This document shows positions 10,961-34,330 of a stretch of DNA of 64,000 nt, one piece after another. A model generated the notes under the pieces. It ran no database searches. It was not told where the DNA came from and was given only the letters and a program-made list of their open reading frames with translations. Location of the stretch: assembly GCA_018105865.1 (NCBI GenBank), contig CM030833.1, positions 14,128,881 through 14,192,880 of the forward strand, in the 5' to 3' direction. A program made the position numbers and the translations under genes. This DNA is from Metaphire vulgaris (lineage: Eukaryota > Annelida > Clitellata > Crassiclitellata > Megascolecidae). Position 1 is the first letter of the stretch; every line of letters starts with the position of its first letter.

Positions 10961-11263
10961 CAGTGGCGTAGCCAGGATTTCGGGAAGGGGTTGGTTTCGA
11001 TCGTGACCAAACTTTGAAAACAAATATTTTTCCTTTTTAGAAGCTGACAAGCAAAAGAAGAAGAAAAAGGCCGTCACCTTCATATTCTTTCTATTTTTAT
11101 AAGCACTTAGAAATTTTTTCAATCGGCAGCCAGCCAAGAGGGGTTTGACCCCCAAAATCGCGTCCAAAAATCAAAATATATGGAAAAGCATGTAAATTTT
11201 TTTCCGTCGGCAGCCAAGGGGGTTAAGTACCAAACCCCCCATTGTCTAATGGCTACGCCACTG
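10961..11263. mobile_element. hAT-type MITE, CAGTGGCGTAGCC family
   Basis: The termini are CAGTGGCGTAGCCAGGA and GGCTACGCCACTG. The 8-bp duplication ACAAGGGG is exact (10953-10960, 11264-11271). It contains the CTGACAAGCAAAA box and two copies of a TCGGCAGCCA motif. It is inserted inside another element fragment (GTCAGCGTAGCCACA ... CCGCCCCC). Closest relatives are at 29454-29763 and 30453-30768. Confidence 0.93.
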
Positions 11264-11325
11264 ACAAGGGGTAACGGGGTCCGCCCCCATTCAGACTGGC
11301 ACCAGGCGTGGAATTGGCGCAAAAC

Positions 11326-11522
11326 CCAGTGTTTATTCTAGGCCTTCTTAGGGGGGAATTTCCCCCAAAGTTTGAAAATTCCCCCCCCCAAAAAAAAATT
11401 TTTTAAAGATGTTGGCTGGAGGAATGGAAATTCTCCCCTCCAAACGTGTGGAAACTCAAACCTTGTCCCCCCCCAAACATTTCAAAATCCCCCCAATGTC
11501 AAGGGGGCTAGAATAAACACTG
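11326..11522. mobile_element. hAT-type MITE, CAGTGTTTATTCTAG family, copy 2
   Basis: The termini are the same as copy 1. The exact 8-bp duplication CGCAAAAC is at 11318-11325 and 11523-11530, again with one extra C before the left CAG. The interior has long C and A homopolymers. Confidence 0.93.
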
Positions 11523-11635
11523 CGCAAAACCGATGAGAATTAGTTGGGAGAGTAGGGTTTTTGACGACAGATTCGATATAGGCCTACTTAGCTGTATCGT
11601 AGCTTTTCACCACTCAATAATAAACCACAATAAAG

Positions 11636-11851
11636 CAGAGACGTCATTTCACTGTTTTTCTGGGGGCAAGACACTTTCCACCTGGCAACTTTGCATAAAA
11701 AGTTGACGACCTCTCTTGCTTGACAGTCTTTTCAACTCTTTAGTCAATTTGCATTTTAAAAACTGAAAAACACAATCATTCGCGGAAAAAATTTGTTTCT
11801 TAAAAATCAGGAGGCAACGGCCCCCCACCCCACCCCCTATTGACGTCCCTG
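11636..11851. mobile_element. hAT-type MITE, CAGAGACGTCATTT family
   Basis: The left end is CAGAGACGTCATTTCACTG and the right end is ATTGACGTCCCTG. Flanks CAATAAAG and TAATAAAG agree at 7 of 8 bases. A second copy is at 43236-43502. No coding capacity. Confidence 0.82.
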
Positions 11852-12589
11852 TAATAAAGGTCCTTAAAAGTATGCATCAGAGCTCACTGTCTAACTCTAA
11901 AATTACTCAACACTTTTGCAGCTGGAACTCAGCGTCAGACCCCGTTGAGGGAGCTCATAACGCTCCCCCAAACCACCTCGTTGAAATAAATGGAATGGGC
12001 CTAGGTCTTTGCGCGTCTGTTTTGATACCCATTGGCGCACAGACGCAGCCACAAGAAAGGCAGACTTTCTGACCTACTCTATTCAGACCAAGTCTTGCCA
12101 TGTAATACCCATTGAAACGTTAAAGAATTTTCATCTAATGGGCAGGGATAGCCGAATAGCTGTCAAATAGTCTGCAAATTTGATCCAGAGTTAATGATTT
12201 GAATCTAGTAGTGTAGGCCTAGTAACTTTTGGACAACTGGGGTTCTGACCCAGACCCAGCTAGAGTAGCTGATGAATAATGACCATTAGTGCAGTTGCAA
12301 GGGGAACAGAGGCGGGGACCCCTATTCGGGTCTACTGTAGACTGGTCGTGAGATTCGTGCAAAACCGATGAGAAAAATTCAAAATTGTCAGGGGCGGTGG
12401 TAGAGGATTGCCAATATGCTATCATGCAAAATCTGAAAATATACTCCAAAGCTCGAGATTTGAATCTAATATTGCCCTAAATTTTTGGCTGAGTCTCCGC
12501 ACTAGAAACCGCTAAGGTAGCAAATGCCAATATTTCCCTAATTTTTCAGGTATAATTTACTAATATTCGATAAATCCATTCTTCTTCTT

Positions 12590-13452
12590 TAGACTTTAGG
12601 TGCTGTGTATTTCTACGTTAGCGACCATGGATTTCTAATTTGTTCGATCTTGACATCCTCTTATTAATTCGATGTTTTGCTTTACTCCTTGCTCCCTCAA
12701 TTATTTCTCGTAAGCAGTCTACATAGGTGCTCTTCTGCCTTCATCTTGCTCTTTTCCCTCCTCTTTTCCGGTTATTGCCAAATGCTCCAGGCCTTCTTCC
12801 TCATTATGTGTCCGAAGAAGAAAGGGGCTGTCCATTAATTACGTCAACAAATTAGAGAAGGAGGGGTTTGAAAAAGTTTGACAGTTGTTGACAGAGGAGG
12901 GGAATCAAGAGAAGTTGACGTCAACAATTTCATTTTTTAACAAATGATAAAAATAGGAAATTTCATGGAATACTATTTATTACAACGGAAAAAGCCTGAC
13001 AAGCAAAAAAGGTCATCACCGCCACAGTATGACACTTGATGAACAATAGAAAGGGGAAAATGTCTCATCGCTGCAAAAATAATAACCTTCTAAACTTTTT
13101 TTTTTTGGGAACCGGTCTTAGTGGGGGGGTCAAAGGTTTTTGACATAATTATAGGTGGGTCACTGAAAGTGGACAGTTGTTGACAAAAGAGAAGGGGGTC
13201 AAAAATTGCCCAAAAATGGCTGTTATAATTAATGGACGGTCCCGAAAGTTTCCTTTTTTGACGGTTACCACTAGACTTCTTTCTATTCCAATTTCATTCA
13301 AGATCTCTTCATTGGTTTTCTTTTCCGTCCATGCAATCGTCGGCATCCTTCGCAGGCTTTCGCTGGCTTCCAATTTCCTTTGAATGACATTGGATATAGG
13401 CCTAGTCCATGTCTCTGTTCCATTAACTTCCATACAAGAGGACTGAAAATCC
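12590..13452 (-). mobile_element. RTE-like LINE C-terminal fragment, split by a MITE
   Basis: The right part (13452-13248) translates to ETWTRPISNVIQRKLEASES and LRRMPTIAWTEKKTNEEILN. The left part (12823-12590) continues with FGHIMRKKAWS and a Lys/Arg-rich stretch. Together they are the end of an RTE-group ORF2: GAETWT, then RRM, ISW, TN.E and FGHI. Stops and frameshifts show it is dead. The MITE at 12824-13243 interrupts the two parts exactly between the Lys-rich and FGHI motifs. Confidence 0.8.
12824..13243. mobile_element. MITE, GGGGCTGTCCATTAATT family, copy 1
   Basis: The left end is GGGGCTGTCCATTAATTACG and the right end ATAATTAATGGACGGTCCC. GAAA lies on both sides (12820-12823, 13244-13247). 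The interior repeats TTTGACAGTTGTTGACA, GTTGAC and GGGGTCAA blocks and carries one CTGACAAGCAAAAAAGGTC box. It is inserted in the RTE fragment. Related copies: 14993-15407, 44003-44130 and 48862-49066. Confidence 0.88.
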
Positions 13453-13715
13453 ATTATTAGCTATTAGGCCTATTTATAAAATTTAGTGAAAGCAAGAAAT
13501 ACTGAATGCTAAGAAAATGGCGACCGTTCAAGAATAAATAGGCCTAATTAAACTACGGTTAGAAAGTAACTTGTCGCAATGAGTGCTGGCGTCCTGTGGA
13601 TTCTTTATTGAATGCTGTCACTTTTGAATTCCGTAGAATGAAACCTAGAAAGAGCCGATATGAAAAATTCCGCAAGCGACAAGATCTTAGGCAACGGAGA
13701 CAAGGGTCGTGATCT

Positions 13716-25050
<11,335 letters not shown>

Positions 25051-25836
25051 CTGAAAATATTCACATGCCGTAATTGCCGTTGCATGCCTTTTATGCACAC
25101 ATACGGTATAAACGTCGGTCCCGTGTTCCAGGACGAATCCAGGTAGGCTATTAGGTGTTCCATTCCTCATTCTGATGATGAGAGATTAGGAAAAAATTTG
25201 TATTGGGTTTGTCCCCGTGTCCTCTGTAGATTCGCCCCTGTCTGTGTCGTAGGCCTATTCAATAGAGAACTGGTTGGTTCTGATTTGGTTGTTAGCTGAG
25301 ACTGAAAGGAATAGTTTCAAGTCATTTAATGAACTATTAAGTTTTTAACAAAATAGGTGACAATAATAATTATTAGGCTATAATTTAATATGCGCAAGAA
25401 CACGCAAGTTATAAACAAGCGCCTAGAATTGTCCAATTTGGATGTCTAGGGGTGGCATTGAATGACCTGCTTTGACTCGATGAGAGCTTGAGAGTAGAAA
25501 AATCATACAGCTGGATTACCCGTAAGCAAACTCGCGCCAATATTCGATTGCATTTCGTAGTGATTACTGATTAGGCTACATGATAATCCATTGTCCATTC
25601 AGTCGCTAAGGTGTGACAGGCATCACGTGTCGCGTCCGCCAGGAACGATTGAGCAAAGGGCGATTGGAGACCCAATAAATTTCTAATCCATCACCGCGTG
25701 TGATTTGGGTTTAGGAAAGAGGATAGAAAATAAAGGCGGCGATAGCTTCGGGAAACATGATCGCGACTGACGCTACGGACAATCGTTTTGCAGCATTACG
25801 CCAACGAATTCGACATTGGTTTTCTTCTGCATTGCG

Positions 25837-25997
25837 TGGTCAGCACGAGGAATGACAAGCTCAGCACGAGGAGAGACATGGTCAGCATGAGGAATGACTT
25901 TGTCAGCATGAAGAATTACATGGTCAGCATGAGGAATTGCATAGACCACATCAAGAATTACATGGTCAGCATTAGGAATTACACGGACATCGTGAAG
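25837..25997. repeat. 21-bp minisatellite, open in several frames
   Basis: Seven to eight copies of a 21-bp unit close to GGTCAGCATGAGGAATTACA. Because 21 is divisible by 3, both strands stay open: a VSMRNDF-like heptapeptide on plus and VIPHADH on minus. A MITE start (CAGTGGCGTAGCCAAG) interrupts it at 25998. A stray unit at about 26107-26140 shows that the array once continued. Confidence 0.85.
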
Positions 25998-26140
25998 CAG
26001 TGGCGTAGCCAAGAGGGTTTGGGGATTAACCGTTAGTGCCCCTAGTGGCTTTCACACAGGCAGTAATGCCTCCTAAGCCACTTTAAATCACGCTAAATTA
26101 AGTTTTTAAGAATGACATTGTCAGTATGAGGAATTACATT

Positions 26141-26843
26141 GGGCTTTGACCGCGGTGACCGGTCTCGTGACCGGCCGCTGTCGCCATGCAAGTGTGGACC
26201 TGCGCGAAGATTTTACTATGTTCTCGACTGTTTAGATCAAAATATTATGTGTAAGCTTTGCTAGTGCCTGGAAATAGGTCTGGAGATATGTCCGATGCGA
26301 AGATTAATTCTGGGTGTGACCCCAAATATACCTGTAGACTGTAGAGTTAATAAACTCACCTCCTATGCAGTGGTCAATTTTCTGGTGGTTTCAACAAGTC
26401 CGAATAACTTAAATCTGATTCGATTCGAAATTTAAAGGATTTCGAAGGATTTCTTATCGCAACATGATAACTGCATGGATTGTAACGAACTCTTTATTCA
26501 TTCTCCAGTTAACAAGAAGGGATAGTTTCCATCCTTCGGTCATCTGAGCCACTGTAATCGAAGATCTCGCGCTAACCGTTAACGTAGAAAAGAAATATGT
26601 TTGAATCGCTTCGACTCGTCGCGATTACATGATAATCCATTGTTCATTCGGTCGTAAGTAGAAATTCGCAGAGCATTGCACTGTAGAGGATATTCACTAA
26701 ATCAAGATGGTTGCCTATAGCACGCGTATGCTCAGATTGGTTGGCAACAGACGAAACTCTGCGGAGGTCAAGAGAAAACTGTCGGACGGATCGAAGACAC
26801 GATTTCATTAGGCTGTTGTTAGAAAAGCTATTACAGGGAGTGC
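26141..26843. other. no gene recognised
   Basis: Unique-looking sequence upstream of the ion channel gene. No exon with supporting splice signals or family could be recognised. Confidence 0.4.
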
Positions 26844-26857
26844 GTGTGTGCGTGTGC

Positions 26858-26907
<50 letters not shown>

Positions 26908-27030
26908 GAGAGAGAGAGGTAGAGAGAGAGAGAGGTAGAGAGAGAGACGGACAGAGAGAGGAACTGAGAAACGGAGAAAGGCAGACAGACAAAGAGACAG
27001 ACAGAGATAGACGGAGAGACAGAGAGAGGG
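26844..27030. repeat. (GT)n-(GA)n microsatellite
   Basis: A GT run changes to GA and then to imperfect GAGA/GACA units. This polypurine tract could form H-DNA. The open frames across it are artefacts. Confidence 0.95.
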
Positions 27031-27754
27031 CATTGATGAGTTGCATCGATTCATTCGTTGACGACCATTGGACAACAATGCAATGCAAGCAAGCAATGCG
27101 CGCTTAAAACACGCTGACAATACACAAAAGACGAGTGGATTGCACGTTTCAATGATGTACCACGCACCATATACCCCTTAGGTAAAAGCGAACAATATCC
27201 CCCGTTGGTATATTCAAGAGAAGACGTCTGCGAAACCAGAGAATAATGAGCAGAGAACAGACAACAGAGTGTTTTGTTTTTGCTTTTTGTATCCTTGCAA
27301 CAGGCCGAGAGACGTTGCCACAAATTGGCCTGATAACGTATGCAACTCTAATAGGCTGTATTATATTCAGGCTCACCTCTGCGAAGAAATCGATTAGCCC
27401 TGGCGACGTATACTGTACCGTACATAGAAGCAGTGTCACCATGGAATCGTTGTATCGCCGAAATGAAGAATTCAAGGAAACATGCTAATTTAAAAAAAGA
27501 TGCGTATTTTTTAAAAAAAAGATGCGCCGAGAGGAATGTTGGATGTTGGACGCGCTTGTCAAGCGTTTCAAATTAGATAGCTGTTGAGTTTTTTTTTAAA
27601 AATTGCGGTTCTATTTTAAAAGCGAGTTCCGTTTCTTTTTTGCGTTCAAATATTTCAGTGCGACTCTAATGGAAATGTGCATTGAATTTGAATAAACTGT
27701 CGAGTTGCAAGCGATTTCACCTTTTTCAAAGAAGAAAACGTCATCAAATAGGAG

Positions 27755-27928
27755 CAGTGTTTATTCTAGCCACCTAGACATTGGGAGGAGTTTAACATTT
27801 TTTGGGGGGGGGGGCAGACATTGGGGAGGTCATACTACTTGCCAAAATGTCAACAACGACAACAAATTTGGAGGATTTCAAACTTTTTGGAGGGGAATCC
27901 CCCAAGAGAAGGTCTAGAATAAGCACAG
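27755..27928. mobile_element. hAT-type MITE, CAGTGTTTATTCTAG family, copy 4 (inverted)
   Basis: The termini are CAGTGTTTATTCTAG and CTAGAATAAGCACAG. The exact 8-bp duplication AATAGGAG is at 27747-27754 and 27929-27936. There is no extra base here, which fixes the true element boundary. Confidence 0.93.
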
Positions 27929-28020
27929 AATAGGAGCACACCGAATAGTTCCTTTAGAGTTATCGTCAATTTTCGGTCAGGGATAACGAATCAATGCACA
28001 AGTACTTTCGCACACGCCTT

Positions 28021-28045
28021 TTGTTGTTGTTGTTGTTGTTGTTGT

Positions 28046-28083
<38 letters not shown>

Positions 28084-28101
28084 GTGATGATGGTGATGAT
28101 G
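28021..28101. repeat. (GTT)n-(GAT)n microsatellite
   Basis: About 8 GTT units followed by about 16 GAT/GGT units. Confidence 0.95.
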
Positions 28102-28123
28102 ATCATTATTATGTAAAAGCAAT

Positions 28124-28331
28124 CAGGGCCTTATTAAGGCGGGGGCTAAGGGGCTGCAGCCCCAGGCCCACCATGAAAATAGGCCCACCGATTTTCGAGA
28201 TAACCTTTTTTTTGCTCGTCAGCACGATTTGAAAGGGAAATGACCTTTTTTTGCTCGTCAGAGATTTTCAGTATAGCCGACGGTCTTTTTTTCTCAGCCC
28301 CCCGGCCCACTCGGACCTTAATCCGGCCCTG
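28124..28331. mobile_element. hAT-type MITE, CAGGGCC termini
   Basis: The ends are CAGGGCCTTATTAAGG and CCTTAATCCGGCCCTG. The exact 8-bp duplication AAAGCAAT is at 28116-28123 and 28332-28339. The interior has three tandem CTTTTTTTGCTCGTCAG boxes spaced about 38 bp apart, the last degraded. Confidence 0.92.
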
Positions 28332-28557
28332 AAAGCAATAATAACAGCAATAGTAATAATTGAGTTATTAGAGTGGCTTACTAGGATCACTCCGGTGTTA
28401 TGCGCCTACATGGGCCCATGCGCAACTGTCGGCGTACAACAAGTCTCCCCGTTGCAAATCAATCAGTCATAAAACTCTTTATGACCATTTTAATTATGTA
28501 TTTGGCAGCAGCCGATGTTCACTTCAGAGAAGGGCCTATACATGTAATCATAATCGA

Positions 28558-28740
28558 CATTGGCGAAGCCACAGGAAGGGACGCGCGGGCGCGGGTCTCT
28601 ATTCTGGCTGGGTCTGGCCGTGGGGTTTGTCCAAAACCGTCGAGAAATAGAAAATAGGGGGTAGTAGGTAGCATGATTGAAGAGAATGCGTGACTGAGCG
28701 AAGAACTCCTTGACGACCTTTCTGCTCGTGGAAAACAAAC
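28558..28740. mobile_element. CATTGGCGAAGCC MITE fragment
   Basis: Starts CATTGGCGAAGCCACAGGAA and shares the order of blocks with 19756 and 20779: a TCCAAAACCG segment, GGTAGCATGA and GACGACCTTTCTGCTCGTGG. The right terminus is not recognisable. Confidence 0.6.
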
Positions 28741-29453
28741 GTTAACTCAAAAGCTAGGCCTACAGGTTGGGTGCATATTTGCGTGGACACAGCTCGTGTG
28801 ACTACGGAAAAGAGCATTCGAGTAGATATACGGGATCATCGTACCATCGATTGATAAATACTTCAGAATATATTAGAAATGGCGGTATAAAAGTGCATGG
28901 CTATTATTCGGGCTTGGTTCAATTAATTGAAGGATTTGCGGAAGGTCAATGAGATATTTTTTATCGGCGGTGGTGCAGGATAAGGTGATTTGTTAGGCGA
29001 AATTGGCATACGTAAGACTTAGTTGTCTTACAGCTTTTGGCTACTTTCTGATAAATGGCAAGTAAAGTCTTTGAAATTATCTGCGCCGTAGCTCGCTGTT
29101 AGGCTCTACTAGCTGTTACTCAAAAGGTTCTGCGGCTGACTTTAACTAGACTTAGTCACGATGAGCTCTCACGACGCGATCCCCAATTAAGCCCCCTATT
29201 CGGATTAAGTGGGATGAACGAATTTGCATCGATGGCGCCCCAATCTACGCCAACGACAATGTTTCCCCAATTATCGGACGTAAGCACCGAAGACCGAAGA
29301 GCCTAGGAAGAGGCCAAGGACTGTTTTCAATGCCGCAAATATTGTATCCTCAAACTGGATGCTTGAGAACGCAGAAGCCCCTCTGGGGAAGCGGCTTTCG
29401 TTGGCATACAGATTCATTTGACAAATTCGAGGCCAAACAGTTTCAATCACCGC

Positions 29454-29763
29454 CAGTGGCGTAGCCAGGATTTCCGAAAGGAGTGTTTTGGTTTCGATCG
29501 TGACTAAACTTTGCAAAAAATTTCTTATTTTTCTTTTTTAGGAGCTGACAAGCAAAAAGGTCGTCACCTTCGTATTCTTTCTAGTTTTTTCTATTTTCTA
29601 TAGCACTTAGAAATTTTTTTCGATCGGCAGCCAGCCAATGGGGGTTTGACCCCAAACTCGCGTCCAAAAATGAAAAATTTATGGAAAAGCATGTAAAAAA
29701 AATTCCTGTCGGCAGCCAATGGGAGCTTTAGCCTCCAACCCCCCCCCCTTGGCTACGCCACTG
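29454..29763. mobile_element. hAT-type MITE, CAGTGGCGTAGCC family
   Basis: The termini are CAGTGGCGTAGCCAGGATTT and GGCTACGCCACTG. The exact 8-bp duplication ATCACCGC is at 29446-29453 and 29764-29771. It carries a GCTGACAAGCAAAAAGGTCG box. It is clearly collinear with the copy at 10961. Confidence 0.94.
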
Positions 29764-30187
29764 ATCACCGCTATAGCAAGTGACGGACTCTAACCAAAGC
29801 TTAAGCACCAAGCGGTTCTAATTTGCCGAAAGTACTGTATAGGCCCAATTACGTATACGAAAACCTCCATTCGAACAGAAGCCCTGAGTCTGCGTGTATT
29901 CGTGTTTTCTCCGGACAATAGGCACGGTTGCTTTTAATATTCGATCGAGTTGTTGCATTAGCAAGAGCGTCTCGGCAGACTGGAGTCCGTTTCCATGACA
30001 ATAGACAACCGAAGAACAGGTAGAATATATAGTCGCGCTCCAGCTACGACGCCGACGGCGGACGGCGATTATGTTTTACGCAGCGCCGGTCTTGGAGTTT
30101 CCTATTGGAAAATGCATCACAAAAGCCTCGAAAGAATGGCACACAAAAGAAGAACCCGGCCGTGTTGATTACGTGAGGCTGTATATG

Positions 30188-30379
30188 CAGTGGCGGCTCT
30201 AGGATTTGGCAAGTGGGGGGCCGTTGGGGTGGCAACTTCTAATCATGGGGGCCAACCATTTATTGTTTAAAGTATGTAGCATTAAGTATAGGGTCCCAAC
30301 TGGGGGGGCACTGGGGGGGGCAGGCACTCAATAGGGGGCACGGGCCCTCCTGCCCCCCCCCCCGGTGGAGCCGCCACTG
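30188..30379. mobile_element. hAT-type MITE, CAGTGGCGGCTC family
   Basis: The termini are CAGTGGCGGCTCTAGG and GGAGCCGCCACTG. The exact 8-bp duplication TGTATATG is at 30180-30187 and 30380-30387. The interior is G/C homopolymer-rich. Confidence 0.93.
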
Positions 30380-30452
30380 TGTATATGCCTACTGCTGGTG
30401 CTTGATTCTCCGCTGAAACTTATCGCACAGACCTTTCGCGTTCAGTTGTGTG

Positions 30453-30768
30453 CAGTGCAGCGTAGCCAGGATTTCCGGAGGGTGGCTTTTGGGTTTTGAT
30501 CATAACCAACTTCGAAAAATCTTGACAAGCAAAAAAGGTCATAGGCCTACTCATCTTTCCTCTTGTACTTTTTTCTTTTTTTTTACAGATGTGCTGACAA
30601 GCAAAAAAGTCGTCACCTTACATCTTTACATTCTATAGCCCTTAGACATTAACTTTGGGTGGACAGCCAAGGGGGCTTTTAAAATTTTAAAAATGTATGG
30701 AAACAAATAACATTTTTTTCGTCGGTAGCCAGGGGGTTAACCCCAACCTCCCCTTAGCTACGTCACTG
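30453..30768. mobile_element. hAT-type MITE, CAGTGGCGTAGCC family (variant end)
   Basis: The left end is CAGTGCAGCGTAGCCAGG and the right end TAGCTACGTCACTG. The exact 8-bp duplication GTTGTGTG is at 30445-30452 and 30769-30776. There are two TGACAAGCAAAAAA boxes about 75 bp apart. A second element (CAGTGGCGGCTCCATG) begins immediately after the duplication at 30777. Confidence 0.92.
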
Positions 30769-30776
30769 GTTGTGTG

Positions 30777-31569
30777 CAGTGGCGGCTCCATGCTTTCTTC
30801 ATCGGGTGGGAACAGAATTCCGACGCAGCTTTTGGTATCAGCTTGACAGCAGTGGCGCGCAGAGAGTGATGGGCGCCCGGGGCCAAGTCGATAAAAAATG
30901 TTTGACGAGAAAAAAAAGCAGGTCGCCGAGTCGATTTTGGCGCCCTCATAACCTATCTGGTCGACGCCCGGTGCCACCGCACCACCGCCGCCGCCCCCGC
31001 TGCAGGCTGCTGCTTGGCAGGTAAAAAGAGCCTTTAGGCTAAAGTCTGAACTTTTGTGGGGGCTGAGCGACATTTTGGAGCTGGGACAACAATTTCAACA
31101 AAGCACATCTACGATCTCTCACAGCGTCACCGATAGCTGTGGCTGCCTTTGTTGTTTAATTAAAGCGCTGTTGATATTCTGCTGTCGTCCGCTGCACGTC
31201 CACAAATACCGCCGAAACAATGATTATATTGCCAGACAATGGAGGCTTTGCTTCCGTAAATATGTCTGTGCGTGCGTGCGTGCGTGTGCGTATTCTTTGG
31301 CAACGTGTGCCGTTATATGGTAATATTGTATCCAGGTAAGCATAGGATCCACGTTCTCTGTGTATTCATATCGACAATCTCCGTGTCCATAGCACACTCA
31401 CGTACTGTGCAGTATATCCGTATATCCGTTCCAGTAACCTTATGCATGGCGAGAGTTTGGCTGAAAGGCGAGGGGGATCGAGATGACGAGGTTTCAATGT
31501 GTTGTTTATCATCATGAAACAGTCGTTTGCGAGGTAAACTGTCTGCGGTTGTTCTGTTATGCTACTCAG
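30777..31569. other. MITE fragment then no recognised gene
   Basis: A CAGTGGCGGCTCC fragment and a CAGTGGCGCGCAGAG fragment (30850-30985) are followed by about 580 bp in which I cannot support a gene or repeat. Confidence 0.45.
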
Positions 31570-32001
31570 CAGAGGTGGCCCGACCTATAGTAACCAAGAG
31601 CCATTTTTGCAATTTTTCCATATCTTGAGAGCCGCATTGACTCACTATGGGTCGCGACCCAACTCGCAATGGAGAATTATTTTATTCATTTATTTTAATA
31701 AATTATTATAATTCTCAATTAATTAATGTTTAACGGATTAGGAAAGAAGTAGGGTCAAGAATCTTAACATCACCAACCAATCAGAGTCACCATGCATGCT
31801 TCATTTAAATTTTAAAAATAAAATGATGCCCAAGTTTTAACAAAAAATAAATAAAATCAAGCCAAAAATTATTTTCAGCCCAGGTAGATCCGGAAAAATA
31901 TACAACCACAAAATTCTTTGATTTTTAAAAATTTTCGAGAACTGCAATTTGAACACAGAAGAGCCGCATGCGGCTCGCGAGCCGCGGTTTGGCCGCCGTT
32001 G
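31570..32001. mobile_element. hAT-type element, GAGCCGCATGCGGCTC family
   Basis: The left end is CAGAGGTGGCCCGACC and the right end GGTTTGGCCGCCGTTG. The subterminal palindrome GAGCCGCATGCGGCTC is present near the right end. The possible duplication around TGCTACT is imperfect. It has no coding sequence. Confidence 0.7.
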
Positions 32002-32240
32002 TGCTACTGTTTGACTGAATGGGTTCAGATTCTGACATGCATGCGACGCCCAGTCAAATCAATTAAGTGCATATAAATATTGTACTGACCGAGAGCGAAC
32101 ATTGCGTACGGACATAAACGGATTGAAAAAGAGACATTTTAATGCTTCATAACCCGACGCCCTTAACATAGCAGAGAGATTTATTGTGCGATCCTGATCA
32201 ATGATGGCTTAAAATGTGCTGAAAAGTACAGACTATCAAA
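32002..32240. other. no feature recognised
   Basis: Short interval between the hAT-type element and the LINE 3' tail. Confidence 0.4.
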
Positions 32241-34330
32241 AGATATGGTATGGTATGGTATGGTATCGTCCATCCTCATTGCTGAGGGTCGGAGGCTATG
32301 CAGGCTGATGACAAGGTTCTCCACGTGACTCTGTCTTTTGCAGTTCTGATGCAATTGATAATTGGTTGTTTTGTCCATTCCACAATATCATCCGTCCATC
32401 GTCTACGAGGCCGTCCTCTCTTCCTCTTGCCATTAATTCTGCCATGCAGTATCGTTGTACATAAATTGTCTGCTCGCACTATGTGACCAAAGTATTTCAG
32501 TTTCCTAAATTTGATAACTGAGTATAGACGCCTATTTTCCCCAAGTTCTTCTATGATTGAGGCATTTGTTCTATGTTCTTTCCAGCTGATGGACATCATT
32601 CTTCTGAAAGCTGTCATCTCGAAAGCATTGATTCTTTTCTGATCTGCCTTTTTCACTGTCCAAGCTTCAGCTCCATATGTTGCAATGGGCCAGACCAATG
32701 CTTCCATCAGGCGTTTCTTTATGTGCAGACTGAGCGACCGATCCTTCCAAACAGTAGTGAGTGTCTTTATGGCTGAACGCCCCATGCCAAGCCTTGATCT
32801 TATTTCAGAGCTGCAGTCATTATCCTCTGTAATTAATGAACCAAGATAACGGAAGGTTTCCACTTGTTCGATAGGTTGCCCACGACACATGATATTGATT
32901 TTGATCCTTTTGTCTGTAGCTACCATTACCTTTGTTTTTTAATGCTAATTTCAAGACCAAGTTCTCTCGATACAAAATCCACTTTATCTACCAGTTCCTG
33001 CAATGAATTTGGCGAAGTTGCTATCAAAACTATGTCATCAGCATATCTCAGGTTGTTAATCACTCGTCCACTGATGTTAATTCCTGTATCTGGAAGTTCA
33101 TCTGCTGAACATCTCATTATGTGTTCTGAATAGCAATTAAATGACATAGGGGAGATAAGGCAGCCCTGTCGTAGGCCTTTTCCAATCATAAACCAACCTG
33201 TTGTTTCTTTGTCCACTCTTACAGTAGCTTGTTGTTCCTTATACAATTTTTGAATTATGTCAACTGTGGCATGGCATAATCCCATTCCCTTTAGTATTTT
33301 CCAGAGCTTTGTGTGCTGTACTGAATCAAACGCTTTTTATAGTCTATGAATGCCATGTACAGCGGTACTGACATCTCTCTAGCTTTTTCCATTATTAGTC
33401 TTAGATTGAAAATTTGGTCCCTTGTGCCAACTCCTTTTCGGAAACCCATCTGCACATCCGAAAGCTCATTTTCTGCTTGTCTTTGCATTCTATTTAATAA
33501 GATTCTCAAAAGTATTTTGCTGGCGTGACTGATTAACGCTATAGTTCTGTAATCCTCGCAGTTTGTTGTGCCTTTGACTTTTGCAATGGGAACAAATATT
33601 GATCGTCTCCAGTCTTCTGGCCATTCACCAGTTTCCAGTATCTTGTTGCATAGTCGGCAAAATCCTTGCGCTATTACATCGCTATCCAGTTTTATTATCT
33701 CTGCTGGTAAGTCATCATATCCTGCAGCCTTTCCTTTTGGTAATCTTTTTAATGGCGTGCTGTACCTCATCTACAAGGATCAGGTTTGGCCTTTCTTCAG
33801 GTTGTTCCTCTGCGCCGATGTTGTCATCTTGACTGGTGTGATCGTCTTCATATAGTTGCTCTGCATATTCTTTCCACCTACGCTTTATGTCATCTAAATC
33901 TGTCAAAAGCCTTCCCATCTTGTCTTTGATGTTTCTTTGTCTTGGAGCAAAGTCTCTCCTTAAGTTTTTAATCACTTTGAAAGCATGTTTGGTGTTGTTA
34001 GATTTAATTCCTTGCTCAATTTGTTGGCACTGTTCCTCAAGCCACTGCTTCTTATCTCTTCTGGCCTGTGTCTGCACTTCTGCTTTTGCCTTGGCATATG
34101 CCAAGCGATCTTCTTCTGATTTAGATTTATTTGCTTTGAGTTCCCTCCTGACCTCCATCAACTTTAGAGTAGTCTCAGTTATCCATGGTTTGTTTGTTCT
34201 TTTCCTTTGTTTTCCAATTACTTGTTGAGCTACCTCCTTGAAACCCTCTTTCATCGTTTGCCACAGCTCTTCTGGTGGACATTCTTCGTCTAGTGACTGT
34301 AGGATGGTAAATCTATGTTCCACTTCTAAC
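32241..34330 (-). mobile_element. RTE-like LINE, 5' truncated, three frame breaks
   Basis: Non-LTR retrotransposon ORF2 on the minus strand. The 5' part (34323-33720) is a Lys/Glu-rich linker after the lost endonuclease. The RT follows: GYDDLPAEIIK, DWRRSIFVPI, a FIDYKK block, GLRQGCLISP and the catalytic YADD at about 33040. The C-terminus contains ATYGAEAWT, RRMMSISWKEHRTN, FGHIVRAD and RGRPRRRW, the end typical of RTE-group elements. The 3' end is a tandem TATGG tail at 32247-32267. Frame breaks at about 33720, 33337 and 32930 all lie at short A/T homopolymers, and few other stops are seen. The copy is therefore young or the breaks are assembly errors. Confidence 0.92.

Noticed and set aside
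26644..27120. 158-codon frame over the GT/GA microsatellite
   Set aside because: Mostly Ser-Leu and Thr-His repeats created by the simple sequence.
27149..27488. Overlapping open frames of 80-108 codons on both strands
   Set aside because: Neither strand shows motifs or splice sites, and overlap on both strands is typical of chance.
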